Assembly (NCBI GenBank): GCA_037157565.1
Contig: JAZHRO010000002.1
Span: 74,326,001-74,390,000, forward strand
DNA: 64,000 nucleotides
Source of the DNA: Thalassia testudinum
Taxonomy: Eukaryota; Streptophyta; Magnoliopsida; Alismatales; Hydrocharitaceae
Reading direction: 5' to 3'
The translations under genes and the position numbers were made by a program. Shown in pieces: positions 20,301 through 32,398 of this stretch. The notes under the pieces were generated by a model. That model was not told the origin of the DNA. It did no database searches and saw only the letters and a list, made by a program, of their open reading frames with translations. The stretch's first letter is position 1. Each line of letters opens with the position of its first letter.

Positions 20301-22989
20301 TGTTACGACCCGATTCCTGAATCCCTACGAGATATGAGAATCGGACTGACTAGATTAATCCCAAGACTCAGTCGTCCAACGAGAAAGTAACCAAAAGAGC
20401 AGTAAAATAAACCACATTTACCATGTATATAACTAGCAGTAAAAAATACAGCAGTAAAGAAAAAAACTACTATAGTATACACCACCACAACAGTAAAGAA
20501 ATAAACATGTACATAAACATGATGCTTATAATAAAAGAGTACATGGGTAACAGAAACTACTCACTACAACAAAAGGAAAAGTACAGTGGGTACTACACAA
20601 GTAAAAACTACTGGGCTCTATTAGGCCCAGCACCCTTTGCAGCCGCCAGCTTTAGCTGCTCAACACCTAGTCTTGAAAAGGTGACAAAGGTGATACGTCA
20701 GCGAAACACTGAGTAGAGTGGCAACTAAAAGCTAAGAAAATAGTAAGGTGGATAGTAGTTATATTTTTAATTTCTTTATTTTTTCCGTTTACTCGTTATT
20801 GAGTTATTCCTCAGATCTCTCTCTTGATCTTGAATGTTCATCGTGGGAACAATCTTGATTGCAATCTTTTCCGAAAAGTAGAAGTAACACGTGGTACTCT
20901 CCTGGCCGGGAGAGTCCCCCGTGGTGGTCCTACCCTCAGTCAACCACCCCAAAGTTGCTGACAGACGTAACGGTGACTACGGCACACGTGATAAACCCAC
21001 GGGTAGCTACCCCGCACTGGCACGTGATCAGTTGTTTCCGTTAACGGGTGCGCCCAAAGCATAGCACGGAACCAGTATAGGGCAGAGCCCTCGTAGTAAC
21101 AGGGGTCCAACCCCTCCACAGTAACCAAACAGGGGTCTTGCCCCTCCACAGTCCGCGCACCCTTGCCTGACTACCCTGGTTTGCCCAGTGGGCCTAACAA
21201 GTCGGTGTAGGAGGGCTAGCAGAACCACGGGGCCCGTGGAGTAGCTAGTGCTCTCCCTACTCTAGTAGCTCTCCTCGGTACTGTGTACACGAGGGCCAAA
21301 AGTCAGTACAAAGTACCCAGACCTAACCCCGGGTCCCTCGGGCGACTAGCTCCGTTCTGCACTAAACAGGGGGACAGTCGCTCTCCTTGGTACTCCGTAC
21401 TCAAGGGCCAGCTCACTTCCCCAATTCTATTCCATTCACTTTCCATGAGTCCTACTCCTAATTCCCCGTAGGGTTCATGCTCTTTTAACTCGGCCAATGT
21501 AGGTTTCATCATTTCAGCTTTATATTCATATAACCCATGTTCTCAACCGTAATTATTCATTCATAAACGGGCAGCTGTTAACCAATTACAGGCAGTTATC
21601 GTTTCTTTTCTACTTTTCGAAGATTGCAATGTATATATATTCAATCTAGTTTTTCAGTCCTACGATTCATGCCATACCCTAGGATCTATCATTCAATCTA
21701 GTTTTCTAGTCCTATGATTCATGCAATACCCTAGGATCTATCATTCAATCTAGTTTTTCAGTTCTAGGGTTCATGCAATACCGTAGACTCTTAGTTATTT
21801 CATAAGTGCATCATTTTTGATAACTAATTGAAAGGGCTACTCTACCTGCAAAATCGGGAGTACTGGGGGCGTGATCGGCAAGCCCACGTGCCTCCGCAAT
21901 CCCCAGAGTCGCAACGGAACGGGGTCCTAACACAAGGATCAATTACAAGGAGCTACTCAGAATAGGATACAATTATTGTAAATAGGTAGAGGATCTAAAT
22001 CTGAGAACGAAACTTGAAACGCGGAAAACGGACTTCGAACGGACCCTAAACGGGTCAAAAACGACAAATCTGCCCAAAATCAGACGTCTGGAACATCTTC
22101 CAGACGTCTTAAATGATGGCTCAGGTCATACCTTGATCCTGCGCGGTCCTTCAGACGTCCAGAAGCTCGCTGAACCGTCTGGACTTAGTTTCCAGACGTC
22201 CGACTGTCACTCCGGACGTTTGGAGACCCTCTCCGTCGTCTGGTGCTGTGCCCAGACGTCCGATCTGTGTGGGATGGCATGCCCTTGCGCCTTCTCGAAT
22301 GAGTCCTGCACACACACGCGGCCATCCTCAACACGAAACGATGCAGAAGCCTTCGGCGGAACGGCTGCATGGCCGTACACGCAAAAGAAGGTAAAAATAT
22401 CGTACCTTTCAGACGTCTAAACCTTCCTCCAGACGTCTTCTGCATCGTCTGGACGTATGTCCTGACGTCTGATTCTGGGAAATTTTCCCAGAATCAGGAC
22501 CTTCTCGCCCTTCGCCTACAACGCTTGTTGCCTGAGCTGCAGCAGCTCCTCCCCAGCACCACGCGCCTGCTGCGCACCCGCCGGTTGGCCTAGGCTGCTC
22601 CGGCGAGCTCACACCCTCGTGATCAAGCTCTCTCTCACTCTTGCAGCAGCCCCTCCCCACGCACTCACAGCAGCCGCTGCTGCCGCCCTTGCCCGCTCAC
22701 TCTCTCGTTGACAGGAAGAAGGAAAAGAAGGCAGTGGAGTGAGGGTGAGGGAGAGGAGAGGGGGGGTACTTGAAGGCAGCCGTGGGGAGAGAGAGAAAAA
22801 GGGTGGCTGCGTCTGCAGGAAGGAAAGAGGAGGGCGGCGGTTCAGTTTGCGCGCACATGCGTGCAGACGCGAACCCATACGTCGAAAAAATTAAATTCCA
22901 GACGTCTGGGAAGGCTTCCAGACGTCTGACTAGACGTCTGGACCACTTCCCAGACGTCTTAAACGACATTTGATGCCCTGGTTATAACA
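20301..22989 (-). repeat. 3' LTR of gypsy G
   Basis: The 2689-bp LTR runs on the minus strand from TGTTATAACCAGGG (22989) to GGGTCGTAACA (20301). Exact AGACGTCT octamers start at 22082, 22102, 22411, 22431, 22900, 22920, 22932 and 22952. It aligns with 29760-32398 with scattered substitutions and one 52-bp difference at its 5' edge. Upstream, at 22990-23010, I see no standard purine tract. Confidence 0.93.
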
Positions 22990-23071
22990 ATATAACAAAC
23001 TCAAAGGAAGTTTCGTCCTCGAAACTTGCACTAATTGGGGTGCGGAAAGGAACGATATATGCATAACAAAC

Positions 23072-24158
23072 TTAAAGAGGACTGAAGCTGGTTTGAAAAG
23101 ACGTACCCGCAAAAAACTCCAGGTACTGCTCCTGCATCGCCGCCTCAGGCTCCCAGGTAGCTTCCTCGTATCGCTGGCTCCTCCACAAAACCTTCACATG
23201 GGGTACTTGTTTCCATCTCAAACTGCGGACGGCTCTGTCGAGAATCTGCACTGGTCGCTCGGGGTAGGTCAGGACGTCGCCCACCTCGACGCTCTCGTGA
23301 CTCAGGACGTGATTGGGATCGGCGACGTACTTCCTGAGGTTGGACACGTGGAACACGTCGTGCACACCAAAAAGCTGAGGGACGGCAAGCTTGTAAGCAA
23401 CGGGTCCAACCCGCTCCAGGACCTCAAAGGGCCCCACGAACCTCGACGAGAGCTTTCCTCTCACCCCAAACCGTTGCAGGACCTTCATGGGCGAAACGCG
23501 AAGGAAGACGTGGTCCCCAACCTCAAACTGCACCTCTGCATTTCCGATCTGCGTAGCTCTTCTGCCTGCTCCTAACAATGTGGAGTCGCTTGTGAATCTA
23601 CTCGACTACCTCCTCACTCTGCCGGATCAGCTTGGGGCCAACCTCCCACTTGGTCCCCACCTCAACCCAACTCAAGGGTGCTGTATATCTCCGTCCGTAC
23701 AGAGCCTCGTAGGGTGCCATGCAGATGCTCGAGTGATAACTGTTATTATATGCAAACTCCGCCAGGAGCAAGTGCTCCTCCCAAGAGCCCCTCCAGTCCA
23801 GTACACAAGCACGCAAAAGGTCATCAAGTGTCTGTATCATGCGCTCAGACTGTCTGTCCGTCTGGGAGTGGTACGCTGTACTGGACCTCAACCGCGTCCC
23901 CAAGGCCTGTTGAAACTCAGCCCAAAACTGGGACGTAAATCGGGTATCCCGATCGGATACGATCTCCTGCGGAACTCCGTGTAGACGTACCACGTCGCGG
24001 ATATACCTCTCTGCCAACTGTGCTGGTCCCAAGGTGACTCGGATCGGTAAGAAACACACCGTCTTCGTCAATCTGTCAACGATTACCCAGACTGCGTCGT
24101 GTCCTCGCTGGGTAATAGGTAAGCCCACCACCAAGTCCATGGTGATGCTCTCCCACTT
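23072..24158 (-). pseudogene. Gypsy integrase core and chromodomain-like C-terminus (G)
   Basis: The stop at about 24157 separates this from the upstream zinc-binding half. On the minus strand, MDLVVGLPITQRGHDAVWV holds the first catalytic Asp, EIVSDRDTRFTSQFW the second, and SQTDRQSERMIQTLDDLL the glutamate; the usual QTDGQSER has Gly changed to Arg. After a stop and frame shift near 23590, the second part (23578-23072, 168 residues) has the GPFEVLERVGPVAYKLAVP block and a chromodomain-like tail (VQILDRAVRSLRWKQ, then VKVLW and EEATWEPE). Such tails in chromoviruses direct insertion to chromatin marks. It ends at a stop near 23072, about 80 bp from the LTR. Confidence 0.9.
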
Positions 24159-25810
24159 CTACTCTGGCACTGGAAGTGGCTGTAGCGGCCCTACAGGCCT
24201 CTGATGCTCGGCTTTCACCTGCTGGCAAATTAAACACTGCTGCACGAATTCACCCACATCCCGCTTCATTCCCCTCCACCAAAAGTCACATCTCAAGTCA
24301 TGGTACATCTTCGTGTTTCCGGGATGTATGGTAAATCTGGAACTGTGTGCCTCAGTTAGGAGCTCTCTCAACAGCTCCTCGTCTCTGGGAACGCACAGAC
24401 GTCCCCTCATGCGCAACACCTGGTCTGTAAAAGAGAAGTCCCCCGGGTCTCCTGATAGTACTCTGTCACGCAAGGACTGCAAGTATGGGTCGGCCATCTG
24501 TCCTGTGATGATGCGATCTGTCAGCTCTGGCCTCGTCTGTCGCGTCACAGTCACTGCCCTACAGTGCTCCCGTAACTCTAGGGGTCGCCAACTGCCCATC
24601 TCCTCCAAGAGGCTGCAACTCTGCACCTGTAAATTGGCCAAGTGTGCGGGTGCCTTCCGGCTCAGGGCGTCAGCCACCACGTTGGCCTTTCCCGGGTGGT
24701 AGGAAATGCTGCAGTCATAGTCCTTCAGGAGCTCTAACCAACGTTTCTGTCTCATGTTGAGCTCCTTCTGATCAAACAGGTATCTGAGGCTCTTGTGATC
24801 TGTGAAAATCTCGAAGGTCTCACCGTACAAGTAGTGCCTCCAGATCTTCAGCGCGAAGACGACAGCTGCCAGCTCTAGGTCGTGGGTAGGGTAGCTATGC
24901 TCATGGGGCTTCAGTTGCCGCGAAGTGTAAGCGACAACGTGACCCCTCTGCATGAGCACACCCCCTAACCCCTGCAAAGAGGCGTCCGTGTATACAACGA
25001 ACCCGCCACTACTGTCTGGGATGGTGAGCACAGGAGCCGAAGTCAGCCTCTCCTTCAGCTCCTGAAAACACGCCTCACAGGCGTCTGTCCAAGTAAAGGG
25101 CACGTCCTTCTGGGTCAACTGTCATAGGACGTGCAATCTGTGAAAAGTCCCTGATAAATCGCTTGTAGTAGCCTGCCAATCCCAAGAAACTGCGAATCTC
25201 AGTAACCGTACCGGTCTTTCCAACCTGAGCATTGCCTCGACCTTGGCTGTGTCCACAGCCAAGCCATCCCCAGAGATCACATGACCTAAGAAGGTCACCT
25301 CCCTCAACCAGAACTTGCACTTGCTGTATTTGACGTACAGCCTACGTCGTCTCAGTGTGTCCAGAACCATCCGCAAGTGCTGTCCGTGCTGCGTCTGATC
25401 TCGAGAATAGATGAACACATCATCAATAAATACCACCACGAAATGGTCCAAGTACGGTCTAAATACTCGGTTCATCAAGTCCATGAAGGCAGCGGGGGCA
25501 TTGGTCAGCCCAAATGGCATGACCAGAAACTCGTAGTGTCCGTACCGGGTGCGGAAAGCTATCTTGGGACGTCTGCCTACTTGATCCTCAACTGGTGGTA
25601 TCCAGACCTCAAGTCGATCTTGGAGAATACCGTGGCATCTCGCAGCTGGTCAAACAAGTCATCAATTCTCGACAGCGGATACTTGTTTTTGATGGTGACG
25701 TTATTCAGCTGTCGGTAGTCCACACAAAGGCGTAGGGTACCATCCTTCTTTACAAACAGTACTGGGGCTCCCCAGGGAGACGCGCTGGGACTCACAAAGC
25801 CCTTCTCCAA
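24159..25810 (-). pseudogene. Gypsy reverse transcriptase, RNase H and integrase zinc domain (G)
   Basis: On the minus strand, RT starts with [20 protein letters not shown] and [18 protein letters not shown], including the [13 protein letters not shown] block holding the first catalytic Asp. After a frame shift near 25550 it resumes at [20 protein letters not shown] with the catalytic FIDD (complement of 25419-25430). Another shift near 25200 leads to the RT thumb and to RNase H (25118-24600) with [30 protein letters not shown] and [12 protein letters not shown], carrying the D-E-D residues. A long open frame (319 codons) continues to the H2C2 zinc finger ([12 protein letters not shown], then [11 protein letters not shown]) and stops at about 24157. 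This is the best preserved frame in the window. Confidence 0.92.
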
Positions 25811-25814
25811 AAGA

Positions 25815-26720
25815 TCTTATAGTTGAGACTTGAGCTCTCGCAGCTCAAGTGGTGCTATCCTGTACGGTGCTGTGGAGATGGGGCTGGTCCCTGGTACTAG
25901 TGAGATCTCAAACTCGATCTCACGCTCGGGCGGTAGTCCTGACAATTCGTCGGGAAACACGTTGGGGTACTCTCTGACCATCGGGATACTCTGGAAGTCT
26001 GTCACAGGGCTGGGCTCTGCCACCACACAAGCTAGGAAGCCCTTACACCCCTGGCTCAAAAGTCTCGCCGCCCGAAGTGCAGAAATGCATCTGAAGCCTC
26101 CGTCCATTGGCTGACCGTGGAACTCGAAAGAAGGCAACTCCGGTATGGAGAAGACGATCTTTCTCTCAAAACAGTCCACCAAGGCATGGTAAGCGGACAG
26201 CCAGTCCATCCCCAGAATTACGTCAAAGTCTTCCATCTGTATTATAATCAGGTCAGCGGGAAGGTTGTGTCCCCCAACACTGACCTCACAACCTGTGTAT
26301 ACCTTAGCTACAAACAGCTGACCACTCGGACCTCTGATCACTAACGGATCTTCTAACAGCATACAATCCTGCCCCAAACTAACCGCGAAACTGGCAGCGA
26401 CAAACGAGTGCGTAGCGCCGGAATCGGAAAGCGTGTCAACAAGTCTGCCGGAAACTGAAACCATACCTGCCACCACTGATCTCGAAGCTTTGGCATCCCG
26501 GTGTGTCAGGGCATTGATACACCCCTCAGCCCTAGGTGCGGACGAAGCAGCCACACTCTGTGTCGGACGGGTAGCTGCTGGCCGGTACCCTCCTCGTGAC
26601 TGCTGTCCTCCTTGCGCGTGGAACCCGCGGCCTCCTGCTCGCCCTCCAGTGCTCGGTGCGGGAAGCATTTGCTGACCTCCTACCTTTGACGGGCAGTCCC
26701 TCCTGATGTGGCCCGGCTGG
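25815..26720 (-). pseudogene. Gypsy gag zinc knuckle and protease (G)
   Basis: Right after solo LTR T the minus strand reads CLHHQPGHIRRDC, the second half of a CCHC knuckle whose first cysteine pair lies beyond T. A Gly/Gln/Arg-rich linker is followed by the protease with SDSGATHSFVAASFA (about 26430), where Ile/Val before DSGAT is Ser, and VILGMDWLSAYHALVDC (about 26195). It then enters the RT N-terminus (MVREYPNVFPDEL and PPEREIEFEISLVPGT) and ends at a stop around 25815 in a position where the family has Gln or Glu. Confidence 0.9.
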
Positions 26721-27320
26721 TGATGTAAACACATTTATACTACTTAAGATGTCTATTTATGCATGTTCTTAAGCATAGGATTGCATTTTATGATATAAAT
26801 ATTGCATAACATGCATCATCTTGCATTTAGAGTAGTTTGAATAAAATGGAGGTTAATTGTCTCCTTTTATGTGCTTGGACAGGGTAAACATTTTATCGGG
26901 GCCTCGGATCAAAGATCCAACCGTATGGATGTGATCAGGGTGACGATTGGAGTTCAACGACTCCAAGATCGCCCTAATCAGGCATCCGTAGCATCAGATA
27001 GTGACCGGGGAACCCTAGAAGATCAAGGGTCAGGATGGTGTAAATCCGCACTTCAGATGACAAATCCGACCGCACGGATGAATTCGGATCGACGATCGCA
27101 GCCCAACGACACAAAAATCGAGTCAATCCGACATCCGTGGCACTATCTACAACTTCCAGAACATGGACGGCCAAGATGGCGCCACGTGGTGCCATCTCGA
27201 CTGCCCAAACGACCGCTTACATTCTATGAAGCCCCGCACCCGCTCGCTCTCCGCCGTTGGATCTTGATCTAATGGCTGTGGTCAGCCGCCTAAAAGCGTC
27301 CGCTCGACCATTCGCGCCCC

Positions 27321-27375
27321 GTAGCGCAGCGGTCGAGTGCGCTTACGCGAGCGGTAGGTGCGGGTTCGAGCCGCA
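27321..27375 (+). ncRNA. tRNA-like segment with Pol III box A and box B (SINE-head-like)
   Basis: Box A is TAGCGCAGCGG (27322-27332) and box B GGTTCGAGCC (27363-27372), about 30 bp apart. The sequence folds into a D-arm (GCGC/GTGC), an anticodon-like stem (CTTAC/GTAGG) and a T-arm (TGCGG/CCGCA, loop GTTCGAG). There is no complementary acceptor stem, and the variable loop is missing, so it is not a functional tRNA gene. It looks like a tRNA-derived SINE head or tRNA pseudogene embedded in LTR T. Confidence 0.5.
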
Positions 27376-27737
27376 GCAAAGGGCTGGAAGGCGCAGGCGA
27401 TTGAGCGCAGGCGGGTGTTGGATCACGATCGGATGGCCACGTGCACCCGATAGCGTTCACGTGCTATTGAACGCGCGGCATGGATGCGCGATCGCACACG
27501 CCAGGCAGGCGCACGAGCGGGCGGAGAAGTGTCTTAAGCCGTCCGATCTCGCGATCGAACGGCTGAGAACTGATGGATGTGCGTATGTGTTGAAGAAGCG
27601 GGCAGTCGTGGAGGCGCGCGTGGGTGCGGGAGCTACGCCCACCTTGGGGGCTTTGGTGACGGATTTATCCATCACTAAAGACCCCTCATTTATTATTTTA
27701 AAGTTGTAATGTCCATTTTGCCCCCACTCCTTGTAAC

Positions 27738-27745
27738 TATAAAAG
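27738..27745 (+). promoter_or_regulatory. TATA box of solo LTR T
   Basis: TATAAAAG lies in CTATAAAAGGAGACCCCC, followed by a C/T-rich leader, which is the usual promoter arrangement of a plant LTR. Confidence 0.65.
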
Positions 27746-28473
27746 GAGACCCCCTCCATACGAAATTCTCATCCCTTCTCTTCTCTACCCCTCCAAAGCT
27801 CAAGAGAAGCTTGTCCCAAACCCAGGATGCTTCTCGCGAGATAAAGTCCAAATTTTCGTCCCCCTTCGGAAGTGGATCCCGCGACGACGACGGCGTACTG
27901 CTCCGTTCCCATTCTTCTGCTTCGTTCTCCTTCGTCCAGGCGTCGTCTCGTTCGGCTCATCCTCCAAGCGATCGTCGAGGAGGATTTCTCTCTCCCTATT
28001 CTTTTTACTGCTTTCTAATATAGATTTACTGCTTTCTAGTGTAGTTCTGCTCGTCCTCTCTGCGACCGTCGAGGACATTTCTCCCTCCATTCTTTTAATG
28101 CTTTCTACAGTAAATTTATCGCTTTCTAGTGCAATTGTTTTATGCTTTCTAGTTGTAATGAGCAAATCCCCCTAATGATAAATTCTCTGTTTATTCTACA
28201 TCTCATTTTGATTTCTATGTGTAATATTCTCTCTCTTACCCTCTCTCTCTTCTATTTATTGTAACTAATTAGATAGTTTTAAATTGAATTACTTCTTGAC
28301 AAATAAAAAGAAACGCGTAGTTTTTAAATCAAACGTCTGCCTCCCTGTGTTCGACACGGAATTTTCATTTCGGTATAAATTTTATTTGTTGAACACGAAT
28401 TCTTTGCTTTCAAGCTACAACGACAGGTTTTCTAAAACCAAACATGTTAGCGTAGCCATTCGCACGTTCAACA

Positions 28474-29575
28474 GCTGACCACACTGGTAGTAGAGGGGAA
28501 CCCGACTCCCACCCTCAGTGGGTCTCTGTTGTCGGCTGGGCGGGGGTCCGGTGCTAGCAACTGGCCCATGTCGAGGGCCCCCAAAGGCCACTGATGGCCC
28601 TGCAAAACGTGACGGCTCTCTTGCGGGCGCCACGTGTTTCCTCTCTCGTCGACCCTGTGAGAAGTCTGGCTGATAGGGCCTCTTCCACCCGCTGTCAGTA
28701 TCTCGTGCGGACAGGTTGGTCTCTTCGTATGTCATAGCTGCCTCCACCACCCTCGAGAACGTAGGCAGCTTCAGGGGTTTGACATACCCCCGAATCGCAG
28801 GCCGGAGCCCCTCGATGAACCTCCAAAGGCGCTCCTCCTCAGTGGCCATTGCTGTCGCTGCGAAGCGGGACAGCTCCAGAAAACGCGTGCGGTACGCGCT
28901 CACGGTCATCGTCCCCTAAAGGAGAGTGTGGAACTCCCGCCTCCTCTGGTCCTGCCACGTCTGGGGAAAGTACTGCTTATAGAAGAGGGTGACGAACCGG
29001 TCTCAGGTCGGCTCGTCTCTCTCCTGTCCCCTGACCGCCCTCCACTACCTGTGTGCCGCTTTCTCCAGCTGGTACGTGACAAAGGCCACGCGGTACTCTA
29101 CCAGGGGGCGAAGGGTGTCAAAAACCTTCTCGATCTGCTCGAGCCAGTCCTTCGCCTCAGTCAGGTCCTCATCCCCCTTGAAGGAGGGGGGCTTCAGTCT
29201 TCGGAACTATCCGAAAAGCTCGAAGTGGCGCTGCAATGGAGATGCTGGTGCACCTCTTGGTAAAGAAGCCTCGTGCACAGAAGTGTCGGAAGAAGGTGGG
29301 GGCGGTGGCGGCCCATCCCCTCCCCCGCGTCCTGCGCCACATCCGTCGCCTGGTCCCACAGAGGACTCCCCCTCCGCAGCCCCAGGGAGAGGCGATCATG
29401 GCGGCGGGTGGAGCTCCTCTCGCACGATGTCCCATATCAGCTAGGTGAGGTCCTGGGCCTGAATGCCCGGGAGCAGTGGCTGGTCTACCGAAACGTTGAC
29501 CTCAACATGCCCACCCCTCCAACCTCGTCCTCGACCGCGCCCGCGGCCTGCCTTGCTAGTCCCGCGTCGAGGCAT
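28474..29575 (-). pseudogene. Gypsy gag, N-terminal part (G)
   Basis: The likely start codon is the complement of 29573-29575 (MPRRGTSKAGRGRGRG, Arg/Gly-rich), about 165 bp downstream of the primer site. A stop occurs about 45 codons in (complement of TCAGCTAGG near 29442). The conserved retrotransposon gag domain lies at 29000-28700 (MTVSAYRTRFLELSRFA, then ERLWRFIEGLRPAIRGYV). A low-complexity Arg/Pro linker precedes the start of the zinc knuckle (YYQCGQ), where T interrupts it. Gag would form the particle. Further frame changes between 29440 and 28910 make it inactive. Confidence 0.85.
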
Positions 29576-29740
29576 CTCCTGCAAGGAGACGCGAATACAG
29601 AATAGAAATACGTCAATACGAATCGATATCTAACGGAAAAGTCTAGGAACATATGTCAAAAGAAACGTTGTGGTGGCTACTCTAGTTACAGACACATGAA
29701 TTGGTTATTTTCCAGTCAGTTGGTTCACTTCTCGGGACAA

Positions 29741-29759
29741 CCTTACTCTGATAGCATCT
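29741..29759 (-). other. Primer-binding site of gypsy G
   Basis: On the minus strand, TGCTATCAGAGTAAGG follows the 5' LTR after four bases. It resembles TGGTATCAGAGC, complementary to the initiator tRNA-Met 3' end, with two mismatches. Confidence 0.75.
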
Positions 29760-32398
29760 TGTTACGACCCAATTTCCGAATCCTTACGAGACACAAGAAT
29801 CGGACCGACTAGACTAATCCCAAGACCTAGTGGTCCAACGAGAAAGTAACCAAAAGAGTAGTAAAATAAACCACATTCACTATGCATATAACTAGCAGTA
29901 ACAAAATACAGCAGTAAAGAAAAGAACTACTACAGTATACACCACAACAACAGTAAAAAAATAAACATGTACATAAACATGATGCTTACAATAAAAGAGT
30001 ATAGGGGTAACAGAAACTACTTACTACAACAGAAGGAAAAGTACAGTGGGTACTACACAAGTAAAAACTATTGGGCTCTACTAGGCCCAGCACCCTTTGT
30101 AGCCGCCGGCTCTGGCTGCTCAACACCTAGTCCTGAAAAGGTGACAAAGGTGACACGTCAGCGAAATGCTGAGTAGAGTGGCAACTAAAAGCTAAGAAAA
30201 TAGTAAGGTGGATAGTAGCTGTTATATTTTTAATTTCTTTCTTTATTTTTTCCGTTTACTCGTTATTGAGTTATTCCTCAGATCTCTCTCTTGATCTTGA
30301 ATGTTCATCGTGGGAACGATCTTGATTGCAGTTTTTTCCGAAAAGTAGAAGTAACATGTGGTGCTCTTCTGGCCGGGAGTCCTCCGTGGTGGTCCTACCC
30401 TCAGTCAACCACCCCAAGGTCGCTGACAGACGTAATGATGACTATGGCACACGCGATAAACTAATGAGTAGCTACCCCGCACTGGCACGCGGTCAGTCGT
30501 TTCCGTTAACAGGTGCGCCCAAAGTACAGCACGGAACCAGTATAGGGCAGAGCCCTCTTAGTAACAGGGGTCCAGCCCCTCCACAGTAACCAAACAGGGG
30601 TCTTGCCCCTCCACAGTCTGCGCACCCTCGCCTGACTACTCTGGTTTGCCCAGTGGGCTTAACAAGTCGGTGTAGGAGGGCTAGTAGAACTCCGAGGTCC
30701 GTGGGGTAGCTAGTGCTCTCCCTACACTAGTAGCTCTCGGTACTGTGTACACGAGGGTCAAAAGTCGGTACAAAGTGGCCAGACCTAACCCTGGGTCCCT
30801 GGGGCAGCTAGCTTCGCTCTGCACTAAACAGGGGGGCAGTCGCTCTCTTTGATACTCCGTACTCAAGGGCCAGCTCACTTCCCCAATTCTATTCCATTCA
30901 CTTTTCAGGAGTCCTACTCCTAATTCCCCGTAGGGTTCATGCTCTTTTAACTTAGCCAATTTAGGTTTCATCATTTCAGCTTTATATTCATATAGCCCAT
31001 ATTCTCAACCGTAATTATTCATTCATAAATAGGCAGCTGTTAACCAATTACAGGCAGTTATCGTTTCCTTTCTACTTTTCGAAGACTGCAATGTATATAT
31101 ATTTAATCTAGTTTTCCAGTCCTAGGATTCATGCCATATCCTAGGATCTATCATTCAATCTAGTTTTCTAGTCCTATGATTCATGCAATACCTTAGGATC
31201 TATCATTCAATCTAGTTTTTCAGTCCTAGGGTTCATGCAATAACCTAAACTCTAGTTATTTCACAAGTGCATCATTTTTGATAACTAATTGAAAGGGCTA
31301 CTCTACCTGCAAAATCGGGAGTACTGGGGGCGTGATCGACAAGCCCATGCACCTCCGCAATCCCCAGAGTCGCAACGGAACGGGATCTTAACACACGGAT
31401 CAATTACAAGGAGCTACTCAGAACATGATACAATTATTGTAAATAGGTAGAGGATCTAAATCTAAGAATGAAACTTGAAACGCGGAAAACAGACTTCGAA
31501 CAGACCCTAAACGAGTCAAAAATGACTAGTCTGCCCAAAATCAGACGTCTGGAACATCTTCCAGACGTCTTAAATGATGGCTCAGGTCATACCTTGATCC
31601 TGTGCGGTCCTTCAGACGTCCAGAAGCCCGCTGAACCGTCTGAACTTAGTTTCTAGATGTCCGATTGTCACTCCGGACGTCTGGAGACCCTCTCTGTCGT
31701 CTGGTGCTGTTCCCAGACGTCCGATCTGTGTGGGATGGCGTGCCCTTGCGCCTTCCTGAATGAGTCCTGCACACACACGCGGCCGTCCTCAACACGAAAC
31801 GATGCAGAAGCCTTCGGCGGAACGGCTGCATGGCCATACACGCGAAAGAAGGTAAAAATATCGTACCTTTCAGACGTCTGGACCTTCCTCCAGACGTCTT
31901 CTGCGTCGTTTGGACGTATGTCCAGACGTCTGATTCTGGGAAATTTTCCCATAATCAGGACCTCCTCCCCTCCGCCCGCCTGCTGCCTGAGCTGCAGCAG
32001 CTCCTCCCCAGCACCACGCGCCTGTTGCGCACCCGCCGGTCGGCCTTGGCTGCTCCGGCGAGCTCGCACCCTCGCGATCAAGCTCTCTCTCCCTCTCGCA
32101 GCAGCCCCTCCTCCCCACGCACTCACAGCAGCCGCTGCTGTCGCCCTCGCCTGCTTACTCTCTCGCTGACAGGAAGAAGAAAAAGATGAAGGCGGTGGAG
32201 TGAGGGTGAGGGAGAGGGGGGGTATTTGAAGGCAGCCGTGGGGAGAGAGAAAGAGGAAAAGGGTGGCTGCGTCTGCAGGGAGGAAGGAAAGAGGGCGGCG
32301 GTTCAGTTTGCGCGTGCATGCGTGCAGACGCGAACCCGTACGCCGAAAAAATTAAATTCCAGACGTCTTAAATGACGTTTGATGCCTTGGTTATAACA
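29760..32398 (-). repeat. 5' LTR of gypsy G
   Basis: The 2639-bp LTR reads on the minus strand from TGTTATAACCAAGG (32398) to GGGTCGTAACA (29760). It shares the CCTAGG triplet, the C-rich middle and the GATTCTGGGAAATTTTCCC hairpin with the 3' LTR. It lacks the 52 bp between the first and fourth octamers that the 3' LTR has at 22900-22952. Scattered substitutions between the two LTRs show the insertion is not recent. Confidence 0.93.

Larger units (their letters stand above)
26721..28473 (+). repeat. Solo LTR T inserted in gag of G
   Basis: It begins TGATGTAAACACATTTATAC and ends GTTCAACA, with target duplications GCTGG (26716-26720) and GCTGA (28474-28478), one mismatch. Gag zinc-knuckle sequence of G lies on both sides in register (YYQCGQ at 28500-28483, then the H and C residues at 26720), so the insertion boundaries are firm. 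A TATA box at 27738-27745 in the plus direction indicates forward orientation. The downstream TGTTCGACACGG-type block near 28348 resembles LTR ends of Tat/Athila-type elements. No coding sequence. Length 1753 bp. Confidence 0.88.
20301..32398 (-). mobile_element. Ty3/gypsy chromovirus G (reverse), with both LTRs
   Basis: Two long LTRs (20301-22989 and 29760-32398) flank, on the minus strand, a primer-binding site, gag with CCHC, protease, RT, RNase H, integrase and a chromodomain-like C-terminus. This is the order of chromoviruses, most like the Tekay/Del lineage (long LTRs and a TTTCGAGGACGAAAC block before the 3' LTR). LTR ends are TGTTATAACC and GGGTCGTAACA. Length is 12,098 bp including the foreign solo LTR T. 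Stops and frameshifts disable pol. Flanking pentamers GATCT and GTTTT do not match, although the copia integrase on either side reads across. Confidence 0.93.

Noticed and set aside
23487..24702. Forward open frames of 86-165 codons opposite the gypsy pol gene
   Set aside because: They are antisense shadows of integrase and RNase H, with no independent motifs.
27321..27375. A functional tRNA gene
   Set aside because: No acceptor stem pairs around it, the variable loop is missing and position 33 is not T.
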